Shown: positions 8,386 to 17,665 of the stretch, piece after piece
Layout: each line of letters starts with the position of its first letter
Numbering within the stretch: position 1 is the stretch's first letter
Origin: Rosettibacter primus
GTDB taxonomy: Bacteria > Bacteroidota > Ignavibacteria > Ignavibacteriales > Melioribacteraceae
NCBI RefSeq assembly: GCF_036860675.1
Contig: NZ_JAYKGK010000002.1
Location: 62,001-126,000, forward strand
Direction of reading: 5' to 3'
Length of the DNA: 64,000 nucleotides
Program-made: the position numbers and the translations under genes
The notes under the pieces: model-generated
What the model saw: only the letters and a program-made list of their open reading frames with translations
Database searches by the model: none
What the model was told of the DNA's origin: nothing

Positions 8386-8889
8386 ATGGAATTAATACCA
8401 ATCATATACATAATTCTGGAAGTAACTGTCATATTGACAATTTTAACAATTGTTATTTCTAAAATTGTTAACAAGAAAGAACCAGGGGAAAAACCGGCAG
8501 CACAAGAGATTAAAAACACATATAAAAAAGAATCATTAAATCAAATTCCGGATTATAAAATAGACTTAGCTCAAGGACAAAACATAAATAATTATTCATT
8601 ACCAAATTCAAAACAAAATCTACAACAAAATAAAAAGATTATTAAAGCGGAAATTAAATACAACATAAATGCAGAAAGAAATAATAAAAACAAAAGGATT
8701 GAGATTTTGAACAATAATTCTAAGAGCAGTATGAATCATGAAAAAATTCAAACCCCAAAATATAATCACGAAAAAAGCAGAAAAGATTTCAAAGACAAAA
8801 ATAATCATGATATTCTGAGTAAATATTCCGAGGATGATAAATATTTATACAGCCCCGATACAAAAAAGAAAAACAACAATAAAAAATGA
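8386..8889 (+). CDS. Membrane-anchored Asn/Lys-rich protein of unknown function (paralogue B)
   Basis: 167 aa, family not recognised. An N-terminal membrane helix (about 4-27, LIPIIYIILEVTVILTILTI) leads into a very basic, Asn/Lys-rich tail ending KKKNNNKK. The conserved blocks shared with the previous gene are the LxPIIY start, RIEILNNN (near residue 105) and LSKYSEDDKYLY near the end. No ribosome binding site is visible before the ATG. The stop overlaps the start of the HMA-AraC regulator gene (ATGA), so it is translationally coupled to that regulator. This suggests, without proving, a link to metal handling or envelope sensing. Confidence 0.62.
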   Translation: MELIPIIYIILEVTVILTILTIVISKIVNKKEPGEKPAAQEIKNTYKKESLNQIPDYKIDLAQGQNINNYSLPNSKQNLQQNKKIIKAEIKYNINAERNNKNKRIEILNNNSKSSMNHEKIQTPKYNHEKSRKDFKDKNNHDILSKYSEDDKYLYSPDTKKKNNNKK

Positions 8890-9473
8890 TTTCTAAAACG
8901 ACTATTCTTTACATAAAAAACATGGTTTGTAATCGATGCATAAAAGTTGTTAAGGAAGAATTAGAAAATATTGGTGTAGTCGTAAATAAAATTTCTCTTG
9001 GAGAAGTTGAAACCACCTCAGATATTGATAAAAATAAGTTAAATGAAATCAAAAAAGTCCTAAAAGAAAATGGATTTGAATTGCTTGAAAATAGAAAAGC
9101 AAAAATTGTTGAAAAAATTAAAAGCATTATAATTTCTACAATTTATAGTAATGAAGATTTTTTAATTGGCAATAAAAATTTTTCCAGACTTATCGAAGAA
9201 AACATTGGGCTTGATTACAATTACTTAAGTTCACTTTTCTCCTCACTAGAAAGCATTACTATTGAGCAATTTATTATCTTGCAAAAAATTGAAAGAGCAA
9301 AAGAATTATTAAAATATGATGAACTTACTTTAAGTGAAATTGCTTTCAAATTAGGATACAGCAGCGTTCAGCATTTGTCAAATCAATTCAAAAAAATAAC
9401 AGGTCTTTCTGCAAGTGAATTCAAAAAGATAACAAAAAACATTAGAAAGCCATTAGATAAAATCACTTCATAA
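8886..9473 (+). CDS. HMA-like/AraC-type transcriptional regulator, probably copper-responsive
   Basis: 195 aa with two parts. Residues 1-70 form a heavy-metal-associated-like fold with a CxxC metal site (MVCNRC, Cys15 and Cys18). Residues about 110-190 form an AraC-type double helix-turn-helix (LTLSEIAFKLGYSSVQHLSN then FKKITGLSASEFKK). A natural reading is a regulator that senses a thiophilic metal ion directly. It is followed by a CopZ-like chaperone and CopA, so copper is the likely signal. Proteins of this layout are common in Bacteroidota near copZ/copA but poorly characterised. Its start overlaps the previous stop by 4 bases. Confidence 0.85.
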   Translation: MISKTTILYIKNMVCNRCIKVVKEELENIGVVVNKISLGEVETTSDIDKNKLNEIKKVLKENGFELLENRKAKIVEKIKSIIISTIYSNEDFLIGNKNFSRLIEENIGLDYNYLSSLFSSLESITIEQFIILQKIERAKELLKYDELTLSEIAFKLGYSSVQHLSNQFKKITGLSASEFKKITKNIRKPLDKITS

Positions 9474-9567
9474 AAATTATCAAATAATTTTATAATTTTT
9501 TTCTAATAATATATAAACATTCTTGTTTGACATTATCTATTTTTATAATTAAAAAATGGAGCAAAAA

Positions 9568-9771
9568 ATGATAACAAAAGAATTCATTATAGATGGAATG
9601 AGTTGCCATCATTGCGTAATGGCAGTTGAAAAAGAATTATCTAGGTTAAATCTTGAGTCATTTGAAGTAAAAATTGGTTCAGCAAAAGTTACATTTAACG
9701 AATCAAACATAAAAGAAGAAGAAATTGAAAAAGCAATTAATAATGCAGGATACAAAGTAAGAAAGAATTAG
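9568..9771 (+). CDS. copZ: CopZ-like copper chaperone (HMA domain)
   Basis: 67 aa comprising a single ferredoxin-like HMA domain. The metal site is GMSCHHC (Cys13, Cys16), where the His between the cysteines is typical of CopZ-type Cu(I) chaperones. It presumably delivers Cu(I) to the CopA ATPase encoded two bases downstream. An in-frame ATG at 9556 would add four residues (MEQK), but the GGAG inside those codons is ideally spaced for the ATG at 9568, so I use the latter. Confidence 0.88.
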   Translation: MITKEFIIDGMSCHHCVMAVEKELSRLNLESFEVKIGSAKVTFNESNIKEEEIEKAINNAGYKVRKN

Positions 9772-9773
9772 CC

Positions 9774-11996
9774 ATGAAAACATTTGATTTACCTGTTGAA
9801 GGGATGACATGCGCAAGTTGTGTTACTCGAGTTGAAAAAATTATAAGCAACTTTGAAGGGATAAAAAATGTCAATGTCAACCTTGCAACTGAACGTGTCC
9901 GATTCGAAGCCGAAAGCAATACAATAAATCTTGAAAAAATTTCTGCAGCATTAAAGGAATATGGTTATGAATTAAAAATTAATGAATCTACCCAAAAAGA
10001 AGCAGATGAAAACATACTATCAGAAAATGATTATTATACAAAATTAAAAAAAGAATTTGCTCTTGCATTAATTCTTACCTTGCCTGTTTTTATTATCAAT
10101 ATGTTTATGGATTATAAATTTTTCAATGAAATTTTACCATTAAATTCTGAGCAGATAAAAAAAATACTTTTTATTCTTACAACTCCAATAATTTTCATTT
10201 CGGGTAAAAGATTTTTTAGTGCATCCTTGAATAATCTTAAACACTTTACAGCAGATATGAATTCTCTTGTTGCCATTGGAACAGGTTCAGCTTACTTATA
10301 TAGCAGTATAGTTACATTATTTCCTGAGATATTCATTTCATCACAAAAAGAAACCCATGTTTATTTTGATACTGCTGCGGTTATAATCACACTTATTCTG
10401 ATGGGAAAATTGTTAGAACACAAAGCTAAGAGAAAAACAAATGATGCTATTAAAAAATTAATTGAATTAAAACCCAAATCAGCTATTGTGATAAAAAATA
10501 ATAAAGAAATTCAAATCCCAATTACAGATTTACAGATTGGAGATATAGTTGTTATAAAACCCGGGGAAAAAATTCCAGCAGATGGAATAATCATAAATGG
10601 AAAATCTTTTGTTGATGAATCAATGATTACAGGTGAAACTATTCCTGTCGAAAAAAATATTAATTCAAAAGTTATTGGTGGTACAATTAATATTAATGGT
10701 ACGTTCAACTTCAAGGTAACACAAACAGGTGATAATTCTGTTTTAGGACAAATAATTAAATTGGTGCAGAATGCCCAGGCGACAAAACCACCTATTCAAA
10801 AATTAGTTGATAAAATTGCTGGTGTTTTTGTACCATCAGTTATTGTAATTGCTTTAATTACATTCATAAGCTGGCTAATCTTCTCATCTGAACATTCATT
10901 CAGCAATGCTTTAATAAATTTTGTAGCGGTATTAATTGTAGCCTGTCCATGTGCACTGGGTCTTGCAACTCCAACTGCAATTATTGTTGGAACTGGAATT
11001 GGAGCATCTAATGGGATTTTATTTAAAAACAGTGAAGCAATAGAATTAGCACATAAAATTTCAACTATTATTTTTGATAAAACTGGAACCATTACAGAAG
11101 GAAGACCAGAAGTTTCAGAAATATATCCTTTTAATATTGATAAAAATGAACTTCTTTTTTATGCTGCTTCACTTGAAACAAAATCAGAACATCCACTTGC
11201 AAAATCAATTGTTGAAAAAGCAAAAGAACTAAAAATTAATTTAACATCTCCCGAAACATTTACCAATCATTCTGGATTTGGTATAGCTGGAATAGTAAAT
11301 AACATACCAGTTATAATTGGAACGATGAATTTAATGAAAGAGTATTCAATCAAGTTAAACAATTTAGAAAGTAAGTATGAAGAATTATCAAATCAAGGAA
11401 AAACAATTGTTAGCATAGCAATTGATAATACATTAAAAGGGTTCATATTGATAGAAGATAAAATAAAGACTACTGCTATTGAAGCAGTATCAAAATTGAA
11501 TGATATGAATATTCACACTGTTATGTTAACCGGGGATAATAAATTAACAGCTGAGATTATTGCAAAAAAAATAGGTATAAATGAATTTAAAGCTGAAGTT
11601 CTACCTGAAGAAAAGGCAAATATTGTAAAACAATATCAGAATAATAGAAACATAGTTGCTATGATTGGAGATGGAATTAACGATGCACCAGCTCTTGCTC
11701 AAGCAGATGTAAGTATAGCTATTGGAACCGGAACTGATATAGCAATTGAAACAGCTGATATAACATTGCTAAAAGGCAACTTAATCAATGTAGTGAAATT
11801 AATTGAATTATCAGGCAAAACAATCAAAACAATAAAACAAAATTTGTTCTGGGCTTTTATTTATAACACAATCTTAATTCCACTCGCTGCATTCGGTATA
11901 TTAAATCCTATGTTTGCAGCTCTCGCTATGTCATTAAGTTCAGTTTCTGTAGTAACAAATTCATTAAGACTCAATTACAAATTCAGAAAAAAATAA
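9774..11996 (+). CDS. copA: Copper-exporting P1B-type ATPase
   Basis: 740 aa inner-membrane Cu(I) pump. One N-terminal HMA domain (GMTCASC, Cys13/Cys16), eight predicted membrane helices, the actuator motif TGET, the intramembrane CPC site (391-393), the phosphorylation site DKTGT (Asp435), the SEHP nucleotide-domain motif and GDGINDAPAL are all intact. The last helices carry YN and MSLSSVSVVTNS-type residues, the P1B-1 signature for Cu(I)/Ag(I). It follows copZ by two bases and ends the copper unit. It is convergent with the IMPDH-like gene; no strong terminator is visible between them. Confidence 0.95.
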   Translation: MKTFDLPVEGMTCASCVTRVEKIISNFEGIKNVNVNLATERVRFEAESNTINLEKISAALKEYGYELKINESTQKEADENILSENDYYTKLKKEFALALILTLPVFIINMFMDYKFFNEILPLNSEQIKKILFILTTPIIFISGKRFFSASLNNLKHFTADMNSLVAIGTGSAYLYSSIVTLFPEIFISSQKETHVYFDTAAVIITLILMGKLLEHKAKRKTNDAIKKLIELKPKSAIVIKNNKEIQIPITDLQIGDIVVIKPGEKIPADGIIINGKSFVDESMITGETIPVEKNINSKVIGGTININGTFNFKVTQTGDNSVLGQIIKLVQNAQATKPPIQKLVDKIAGVFVPSVIVIALITFISWLIFSSEHSFSNALINFVAVLIVACPCALGLATPTAIIVGTGIGASNGILFKNSEAIELAHKISTIIFDKTGTITEGRPEVSEIYPFNIDKNELLFYAASLETKSEHPLAKSIVEKAKELKINLTSPETFTNHSGFGIAGIVNNIPVIIGTMNLMKEYSIKLNNLESKYEELSNQGKTIVSIAIDNTLKGFILIEDKIKTTAIEAVSKLNDMNIHTVMLTGDNKLTAEIIAKKIGINEFKAEVLPEEKANIVKQYQNNRNIVAMIGDGINDAPALAQADVSIAIGTGTDIAIETADITLLKGNLINVVKLIELSGKTIKTIKQNLFWAFIYNTILIPLAAFGILNPMFAALAMSLSSVSVVTNSLRLNYKFRKK

Positions 11997-12016
11997 ATTT
12001 TGTTTCGAATCCTATA

Positions 12017-13033
12017 TTATTTTCTTGGCAATCTTTCTATGTAAGAACTAGTGCTAAGCACTGCAAAAGAATTTATTTTCTTTAATTCATCAATGCTGTT
12101 GCAATTTAAATAACTCATTGCACTTCTCAAACCATCCGAAATTGCATTAATGACATTTTTAACAGTTCCTTTATAAGGAATTAATGTTTCTTCACCTTCA
12201 ATAAATTCATTTTTCATTTTAACTCCAAAAGAAGCTGAGCCTCGATACTTTTTCCAGAGCTGGTCATTGTATTTTATAACTTCACCAGGAGTCTCTTTAG
12301 TGCCAGCAAGCATTCTTCCAAGCATAACTGCATCAGCACCGCAAGCTAATGCTTTTGTAATGTCGCCAGGATTTTTTATTCCTCCATCTGCAATTAAATC
12401 TATTTTTATTTTTTGTTCTTCTCTTACAAAATAAACATCGAGCAATGAAGAAATCTGGCCAATTCCAATTCCTGTTTGAATTGAAGTAGTACATACACTT
12501 CCCCCTCCAATCCCAATTCGAACTGCATCAGCACCAGCATTTGATATATCTCTCAAGGTTATACCCGAAGCAATATTTCCAACTATCACTTTTACATTAT
12601 ACCTTGATTTAATTTCTTCACACTTTTTAAGAACAAATGCATTATTGGCATTTGCAGTATCAATGCATATAATTAAATTATTTTCTGCAATCTTTTCAAT
12701 TAATTCTCCATCAGCATTTAAGCTGATTGATACAGCTTTAACTCCTTCAACAACTTTGCCGTTACTAAATATTTCCTTTAATGATGAATCAAAGCGATTA
12801 ACAATTCCAAGACAACCCTGATTTGATAATTCCTTTGCCATCTCAATTCCAGTTACTGTATCCATTGGACTTGAAATTATTGGCAGAGACAATTCCATAT
12901 CAAGAAATTTTGACTTTGTATTAATACTTGATCTTGTTTTTACATGAGATATTTCTGTTGGAACTAAGCTTATATCATCATAAGTAAGTGATAAAAAATA
13001 ATTGTTCAATTCTTGTTTGGAATAAATTTTCAT
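12017..13033 (-). CDS. IMP dehydrogenase/GMP reductase family protein without CBS domains
   Basis: 338 aa TIM barrel. The Cys loop GGGSVCTT and a GG-rich phosphate site (ADGGIKNPGDITKALACGAD) are present, and the C-terminal EGEETLIPYKG block matches the family. The CBS pair of typical IMPDH (about 490 aa) is missing and the Arg-Tyr dyad of the IMPDH flap is not apparent, so GMP reductase (purine salvage, GMP to IMP) or a short IMPDH are both possible. The active loop reads GIGGGSVCTTS where GIGPGSxCTTR is nearly universal, which may mean altered specificity. AAGGAGCAAT precedes the ATG. No other purine genes are nearby. Confidence 0.8.
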   Translation of the reverse strand: MKIYSKQELNNYFLSLTYDDISLVPTEISHVKTRSSINTKSKFLDMELSLPIISSPMDTVTGIEMAKELSNQGCLGIVNRFDSSLKEIFSNGKVVEGVKAVSISLNADGELIEKIAENNLIICIDTANANNAFVLKKCEEIKSRYNVKVIVGNIASGITLRDISNAGADAVRIGIGGGSVCTTSIQTGIGIGQISSLLDVYFVREEQKIKIDLIADGGIKNPGDITKALACGADAVMLGRMLAGTKETPGEVIKYNDQLWKKYRGSASFGVKMKNEFIEGEETLIPYKGTVKNVINAISDGLRSAMSYLNCNSIDELKKINSFAVLSTSSYIERLPRK

Positions 13034-13077
13034 TTATTGCTCCTTCAATTTTTTTAAAAATTTTCTGTAATCACTTT

Positions 13078-14160
13078 TTATTCAAAAGGATAAATATTAA
13101 TCTCATTTTCTCTGACTGATATTTTTTTATGAAAAGGTAAAGAATGATTTCCATTTTTATTAGCACAAACAATTCTTAATAAATGTTCTTTATTTTCAGT
13201 TACTTCAACTGAAAAAGATAAAATGTTATTCAGCTTATCGAATGAATAATCTATCTCCTTTTTATCAAAATATACAGCAATTGATTTGGGATTTATTTGA
13301 GCTGAATCTCTTAAAGATACAACCACTTTTAAAATATTTTTCTGGTAAGACAAACTATCCATCATAATTTCGATTTGTGGTATTCCAGCTCTGTAATATT
13401 TTGCAATACCCCTGAAAATGCCCCATGCCTGAATTTGATTAAAAGTTTCGTCATTCAATCGTAATATTTCTAATCTGCTTGTATGAAATGCACATTCAAC
13501 AAGAACTGAGGGCATTTTTGTTTTTCTTAATACATAAAATCCTTCACCGGGATAAATGTTATAGTCAGAATAAGTGCCGTCAAAAGAACCTAATCCACCG
13601 GGATTTCCCATAACATATGATAAATCACGCTGAATATATTTTGCCAAATCTTTCTCACAAGGTTCAAATTCATAATTTTCTTCCTTAGCATGATAATAAG
13701 TTGAAGTGTAATTTGTATAATCATCTTCCCATTTTGCAGGTGCATTATGATGAATACTGATAAATAAATCTGCATTACTGTTATTTGCAAGTTCAGGTCT
13801 TAATGTTAGTGGAACTGTTTCATCATTTTGTCGAGACATAAAAACAATAGCCCCTGCTTTTTCTAAATAATCTTTTAAGTATAATGCAACTTTTAGATTT
13901 ACATCTGCTTCAATTATTTCACCATTTCTGCTTTTATTTTTACGGTCTTCCCCTCCGTGTCCAGGGTCTAAAAATATTTTTTTGCCACTCAGATATTTTG
14001 AGTATAATTTAATAACGCTGTCCCTTCTCGATAAATCTTTCCAGTCTGGTGGAATTTCATAGAGAGGGAATTTGCAGGTTGAACAGGATGTCCACAAAAA
14101 GACAAACACAATAATTGAAAAATATTTTAAGAGAGTTCTGAAGAAATGCTTTTTATACAT
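13078..14160 (-). CDS. N-acetylmuramoyl-L-alanine amidase (Amidase_3), lipoprotein
   Basis: Zinc amidase that cleaves the MurNAc-L-Ala bond of peptidoglycan in the periplasm. The N-terminus has a basic region, hydrophobic helix and lipobox (LWTSC), predicting an outer-membrane lipoprotein. The catalytic domain starts KIFLDPGHGGEDRKNKSRNG; His in DPGHGG, Glu in NGEIIEAD, and His in SIHHNA supply zinc ligands, with VLVECAFHTS as the terminal block. A domain of about 90 aa follows and is not recognised. I start it at the ATG at 14160, preceded by GATGGGGA, rather than at 14187, since this gives a proper signal peptide. It overlaps the helicase gene end by 34 bases. Confidence 0.85.
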   Translation of the reverse strand: MYKKHFFRTLLKYFSIIVFVFLWTSCSTCKFPLYEIPPDWKDLSRRDSVIKLYSKYLSGKKIFLDPGHGGEDRKNKSRNGEIIEADVNLKVALYLKDYLEKAGAIVFMSRQNDETVPLTLRPELANNSNADLFISIHHNAPAKWEDDYTNYTSTYYHAKEENYEFEPCEKDLAKYIQRDLSYVMGNPGGLGSFDGTYSDYNIYPGEGFYVLRKTKMPSVLVECAFHTSRLEILRLNDETFNQIQAWGIFRGIAKYYRAGIPQIEIMMDSLSYQKNILKVVVSLRDSAQINPKSIAVYFDKKEIDYSFDKLNNILSFSVEVTENKEHLLRIVCANKNGNHSLPFHKKISVRENEINIYPFE

Positions 14161-17100
14161 TTTTCCCCATCTAATGCGAAATGACATTTTTTACAGTGAT
14201 TTAGATTTGGATTAAAATTTCCTGTTATCATCCTGTCAATAAATTCATTTAATTCTATGCCGAATAATTTTAGTTCTTCATCACATATTTCTTTTTGAAC
14301 AAAATCATCAGGATAATTTATAAAAATTATTTTCATAACAAATTTATCATATTCCGTAAAATATTTTTTCAAAATGTAAGCATAATACTTCAGCTGAATG
14401 AAATATTCTTCAGCTCGATTATTAATTTCTTCTTTTTTGATACTATCTGTTTTATAATCAACTATTATCAATTTATCATTTTCAAAAATTAATTTGTCAA
14501 TGATTCCATAGAGATAATGTTTCCCTTCTTCGCAATAAATTTCAATTTCATTTTTTGATTTAGAATTTAACAGATTTTTATATTCATTTGAAGAGCAAAA
14601 TTTTTTTAGCTCCTCTAATAATTTATCTTTCAACTTAATCTTTAATTCTTCTTCCTTAATTGACTCTTCACCAATCGCTTTTTCTATAAGATTTTCAAGA
14701 TTATCTATTGCAGGATTTTCTTTTAATACTGAATGAATTATTTTTCCTTTAACATCAGAATAAAATTTCATTTCATAATCTTCTTTTAAATTAAATTCGT
14801 ACTGGTTCCTGTATTTTTTTATCATATCATAAATCGTTGTGTATCCAAGTTCGTATGTCAGTTCATATTTTACTGGACATTGATTATACATTGAAATTTT
14901 TGTGGCAGATATAATTTCCTTTTCTGGTTGGTCTTTTATTTTATCAATTAAAAATTCATGCTTAATAAAATTTTTTTCTTTCTTTTGAGTTGATAACTCA
15001 ATTGGTATTAATTCTTTAATAAATAATACTTTCATTTCATAATCTTTATCATAAAAATTATATCCGCTTTCATCTTTCTTCATAAATTTGACCTTATCTT
15101 TCAATATAAGTTCATCAGCCGAAAAATCTAATTTCAGTCCTTCATTAATAAAATAAAAAAATGAATCGCGTTGTGGTTTAAAATCTTTATGTGTCAAGCT
15201 TATATAAAGATAATTCATTGCTCTTGTAACAGCCACATAAATTAATCTTTTTATTTCTGCTATATTTTTTTTGTAATTAATATAATTATAAAGAGCAGCT
15301 ACTGGAGGTGTATAATAGCCATCGTAATAATCATTATTTAATGGAACTTTAACAAGGAAACCAAAAACTTTATCAATATTCATACCTCTTGTTCTAACAG
15401 AATCTTCTTTTGTATAACCATTGCAGCCATAAATAAATACTGCTTTATATTCCAATCCTTTTGCTTGATGAATTGTTAGCAACTTAACTGCATCTTCATC
15501 TTTAACAATTTGTGCTTGACTCTCATCTTCAATTGTTTTTATGGAATTCTTCAGTGCAAATACAAAATCATAAAGATTCTTAAAACTTTTTTTCGAATAA
15601 TTTCTTGCTAACGAAATTAACTTATTGATATTTGCAAGTTCTTGTTCTGAATTTCTCTTAGAAGCAATTACAGCCCAATAATTTGTATCCAATAATATTT
15701 GCCTTATTAAAGCATAAAGTTCAGAACTGATTGCCATATCTATATGCTTCAGAATCTGATTTACTATTGTTTTGTAATTTTCATTTTGACTGGATTTGTT
15801 AATAAACTTTTCAAAAAAATTTTTTCCCTCTTCAAGTGATATCTCATATAGTTCTGTATCTGAAATAGTATAAAAAGGAGAACGCAAGATTCCAATTAAT
15901 GCAGCATCGTCGTTTTGATTTATTAAAAATGAAAGATAATTATAAATGTCATATATAATTTGCTGCTGATAAAATCCTTTTCCTCCAACAATTATATATG
16001 GAATTTTCTTTTTAATAAATTCTTTTTCCAGTTCTTCAAAATAGTCTCTCTTTCTGCATAATATTCCAATATCTCTAAATTCTACTTTTTTACTTGCACC
16101 TGAAGTAATTTCGATAATTTTATTTGCAACCATTTCGGCTTCGGTTATTTCTTTTGCAGCATCTGCAAGGATAAATTCAACCGTTCCTTCTTCTGTTTCA
16201 TCTTTAGTACATATCAATTCACTATATTCAACTTCATTATAAAATGGCTCAGGATTTGTAAATAATTTTGAAAAAAGCTTATTCGTAAAAAGTATAATTT
16301 GAGGAGCCATTCGAAAACTGTGTGGAAGATTCAATAATTTCCCTTCTGGCTCACTTCTTTTAATTTCTTCTTTAGTTCTATTAAATATTTCAAGCTCTGC
16401 ATCTCTAAACATATAAATACTTTGTTTTTCATCTCCAACAACAAAAAGATTTCCTGTTTTTAAATCATCCAGTATTGGCATAAATATTTTATATTGAAGC
16501 TCGTTTGTATCCTGGTATTCATCAATCATAATGTATTTATATTTTTTCTGCAGGTATAATTTTACATCATCTAGTTTCAAGATATTTTGTGTAAACAAAA
16601 GAATATCTTCAAAATCAAGATAGCTTCTTTGATGTTTCTTTTCAGAATAAACATTGAGTACATAATTATAAATATCAATAAAGTTTTTCCCGAATCTTGC
16701 AAGTTCGAAATGCAGTTTATTGTCATTCTGTATATCATAAAAATTTTTCATTATTGAAAATATTTCTTCAGCAGTATTTATTTCTTTACTGTAATCATCT
16801 CGATTCTTGTTTAAGTAACCTGTTTTTCTGACTGTTCGGCTGCTATCAGTAATTATTTTTTCATCAATTAATTTTATTAGAGTAATTTTTTCTTTAATCT
16901 TTTTTGCTTTCGGATATTTTGAAAGTATTGCTACAACATCAATTGCAATTTGGCAATTTTCATTTTGCTTTTTTGCTGCATCATTAATTATTCTCACAAT
17001 ACTTATTAATTCTTCAATCTTTTTATCAAATAATTGATTAAATAACTCTTCAAATTTTTTGTCGAAATAATTTGCTATTTCATTTTCTGTTCTTGTGTAT

Positions 17101-17663
17101 AAATCTTTTAGATGTTGTTCAATAATTTTTCTTGATGCTATTGCAGTTTTAAGATGTTGAACAAGAATTTTTTTAGAACCAAAGAACCTGATTAAATACT
17201 TTAATTTATCTTGATATTCCTTATCTAAAATTAAATTGTTCAGTGATTCATCTATTGATAATTCTAATAATTCATCTGCCGTTATTTGGTCTATTGGATT
17301 AAAATTAACATCTATTTTAGCTTCAGGAGCAAATTCCCTTAGAACATTAACACAAAATGAATGGATAGTTGAAATATTAGCCGAAACGAGTTGACGTCTT
17401 ATACTTTCTAATTTTTTTCTTGTTATATCATCATTTTCATTTTGAATTCGTTCATCGATTTCGTTTGCAATTTTTTTATTAAGCTCGCCTGCTGCTTTAT
17501 CAGTAAATGTAATTGCAACAAGATTTTCAAGCTGAACATCATCATTTAGTAAAATATTTACAAATCTCTTTGCAAGAACAAATGTTTTTCCTGAGCCAGC
17601 ATTTGCTGACAACAAAATGTGGCTATTGTAATCAAGAGCTTTTTGTTGATATTGAGTAAGCAT
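14127..17663 (-). CDS. AddA-like UvrD-family helicase with C-terminal Fe-S-type PD-(D/E)XK nuclease
   Basis: 1178 aa superfamily 1 helicase fused to a RecB-type nuclease, likely for processing double-strand DNA ends before recombination. Walker A is SANAGSGKT (19-27), Walker B is IDEYQDT, and later motifs are LLTIHQAKGLEYK and YVAVTRAMNYLY. The nuclease core is GIIDKLI with VDYKTD (Asp1069, Lys1071) and QLKYYAYIL. Four cysteines flank it: Cys929 in YNQCPVKY and Cys1157, 1160 and 1169, the iron-staple pattern known from AddB and Cas4. No AddB partner lies in the window. ATG follows the histidine-kinase stop closely. Confidence 0.85.
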   Translation of the reverse strand: MLTQYQQKALDYNSHILLSANAGSGKTFVLAKRFVNILLNDDVQLENLVAITFTDKAAGELNKKIANEIDERIQNENDDITRKKLESIRRQLVSANISTIHSFCVNVLREFAPEAKIDVNFNPIDQITADELLELSIDESLNNLILDKEYQDKLKYLIRFFGSKKILVQHLKTAIASRKIIEQHLKDLYTRTENEIANYFDKKFEELFNQLFDKKIEELISIVRIINDAAKKQNENCQIAIDVVAILSKYPKAKKIKEKITLIKLIDEKIITDSSRTVRKTGYLNKNRDDYSKEINTAEEIFSIMKNFYDIQNDNKLHFELARFGKNFIDIYNYVLNVYSEKKHQRSYLDFEDILLFTQNILKLDDVKLYLQKKYKYIMIDEYQDTNELQYKIFMPILDDLKTGNLFVVGDEKQSIYMFRDAELEIFNRTKEEIKRSEPEGKLLNLPHSFRMAPQIILFTNKLFSKLFTNPEPFYNEVEYSELICTKDETEEGTVEFILADAAKEITEAEMVANKIIEITSGASKKVEFRDIGILCRKRDYFEELEKEFIKKKIPYIIVGGKGFYQQQIIYDIYNYLSFLINQNDDAALIGILRSPFYTISDTELYEISLEEGKNFFEKFINKSSQNENYKTIVNQILKHIDMAISSELYALIRQILLDTNYWAVIASKRNSEQELANINKLISLARNYSKKSFKNLYDFVFALKNSIKTIEDESQAQIVKDEDAVKLLTIHQAKGLEYKAVFIYGCNGYTKEDSVRTRGMNIDKVFGFLVKVPLNNDYYDGYYTPPVAALYNYINYKKNIAEIKRLIYVAVTRAMNYLYISLTHKDFKPQRDSFFYFINEGLKLDFSADELILKDKVKFMKKDESGYNFYDKDYEMKVLFIKELIPIELSTQKKEKNFIKHEFLIDKIKDQPEKEIISATKISMYNQCPVKYELTYELGYTTIYDMIKKYRNQYEFNLKEDYEMKFYSDVKGKIIHSVLKENPAIDNLENLIEKAIGEESIKEEELKIKLKDKLLEELKKFCSSNEYKNLLNSKSKNEIEIYCEEGKHYLYGIIDKLIFENDKLIIVDYKTDSIKKEEINNRAEEYFIQLKYYAYILKKYFTEYDKFVMKIIFINYPDDFVQKEICDEELKLFGIELNEFIDRMITGNFNPNLNHCKKCHFALDGEKCIKSISSELS

Positions 17664-17665
17664 AT

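Noticed and set aside
9526..9550. TTGACA and TATAAT upstream of copZ as a promoter
   Set aside because: Both boxes are perfect but only 11 bases apart, too close for a sigma70 promoter; each may be chance in AT-rich DNA.
13590..13790. 66-codon minus-strand frame inside the amidase gene
   Set aside because: A shadow of the amidase coding sequence in another frame.
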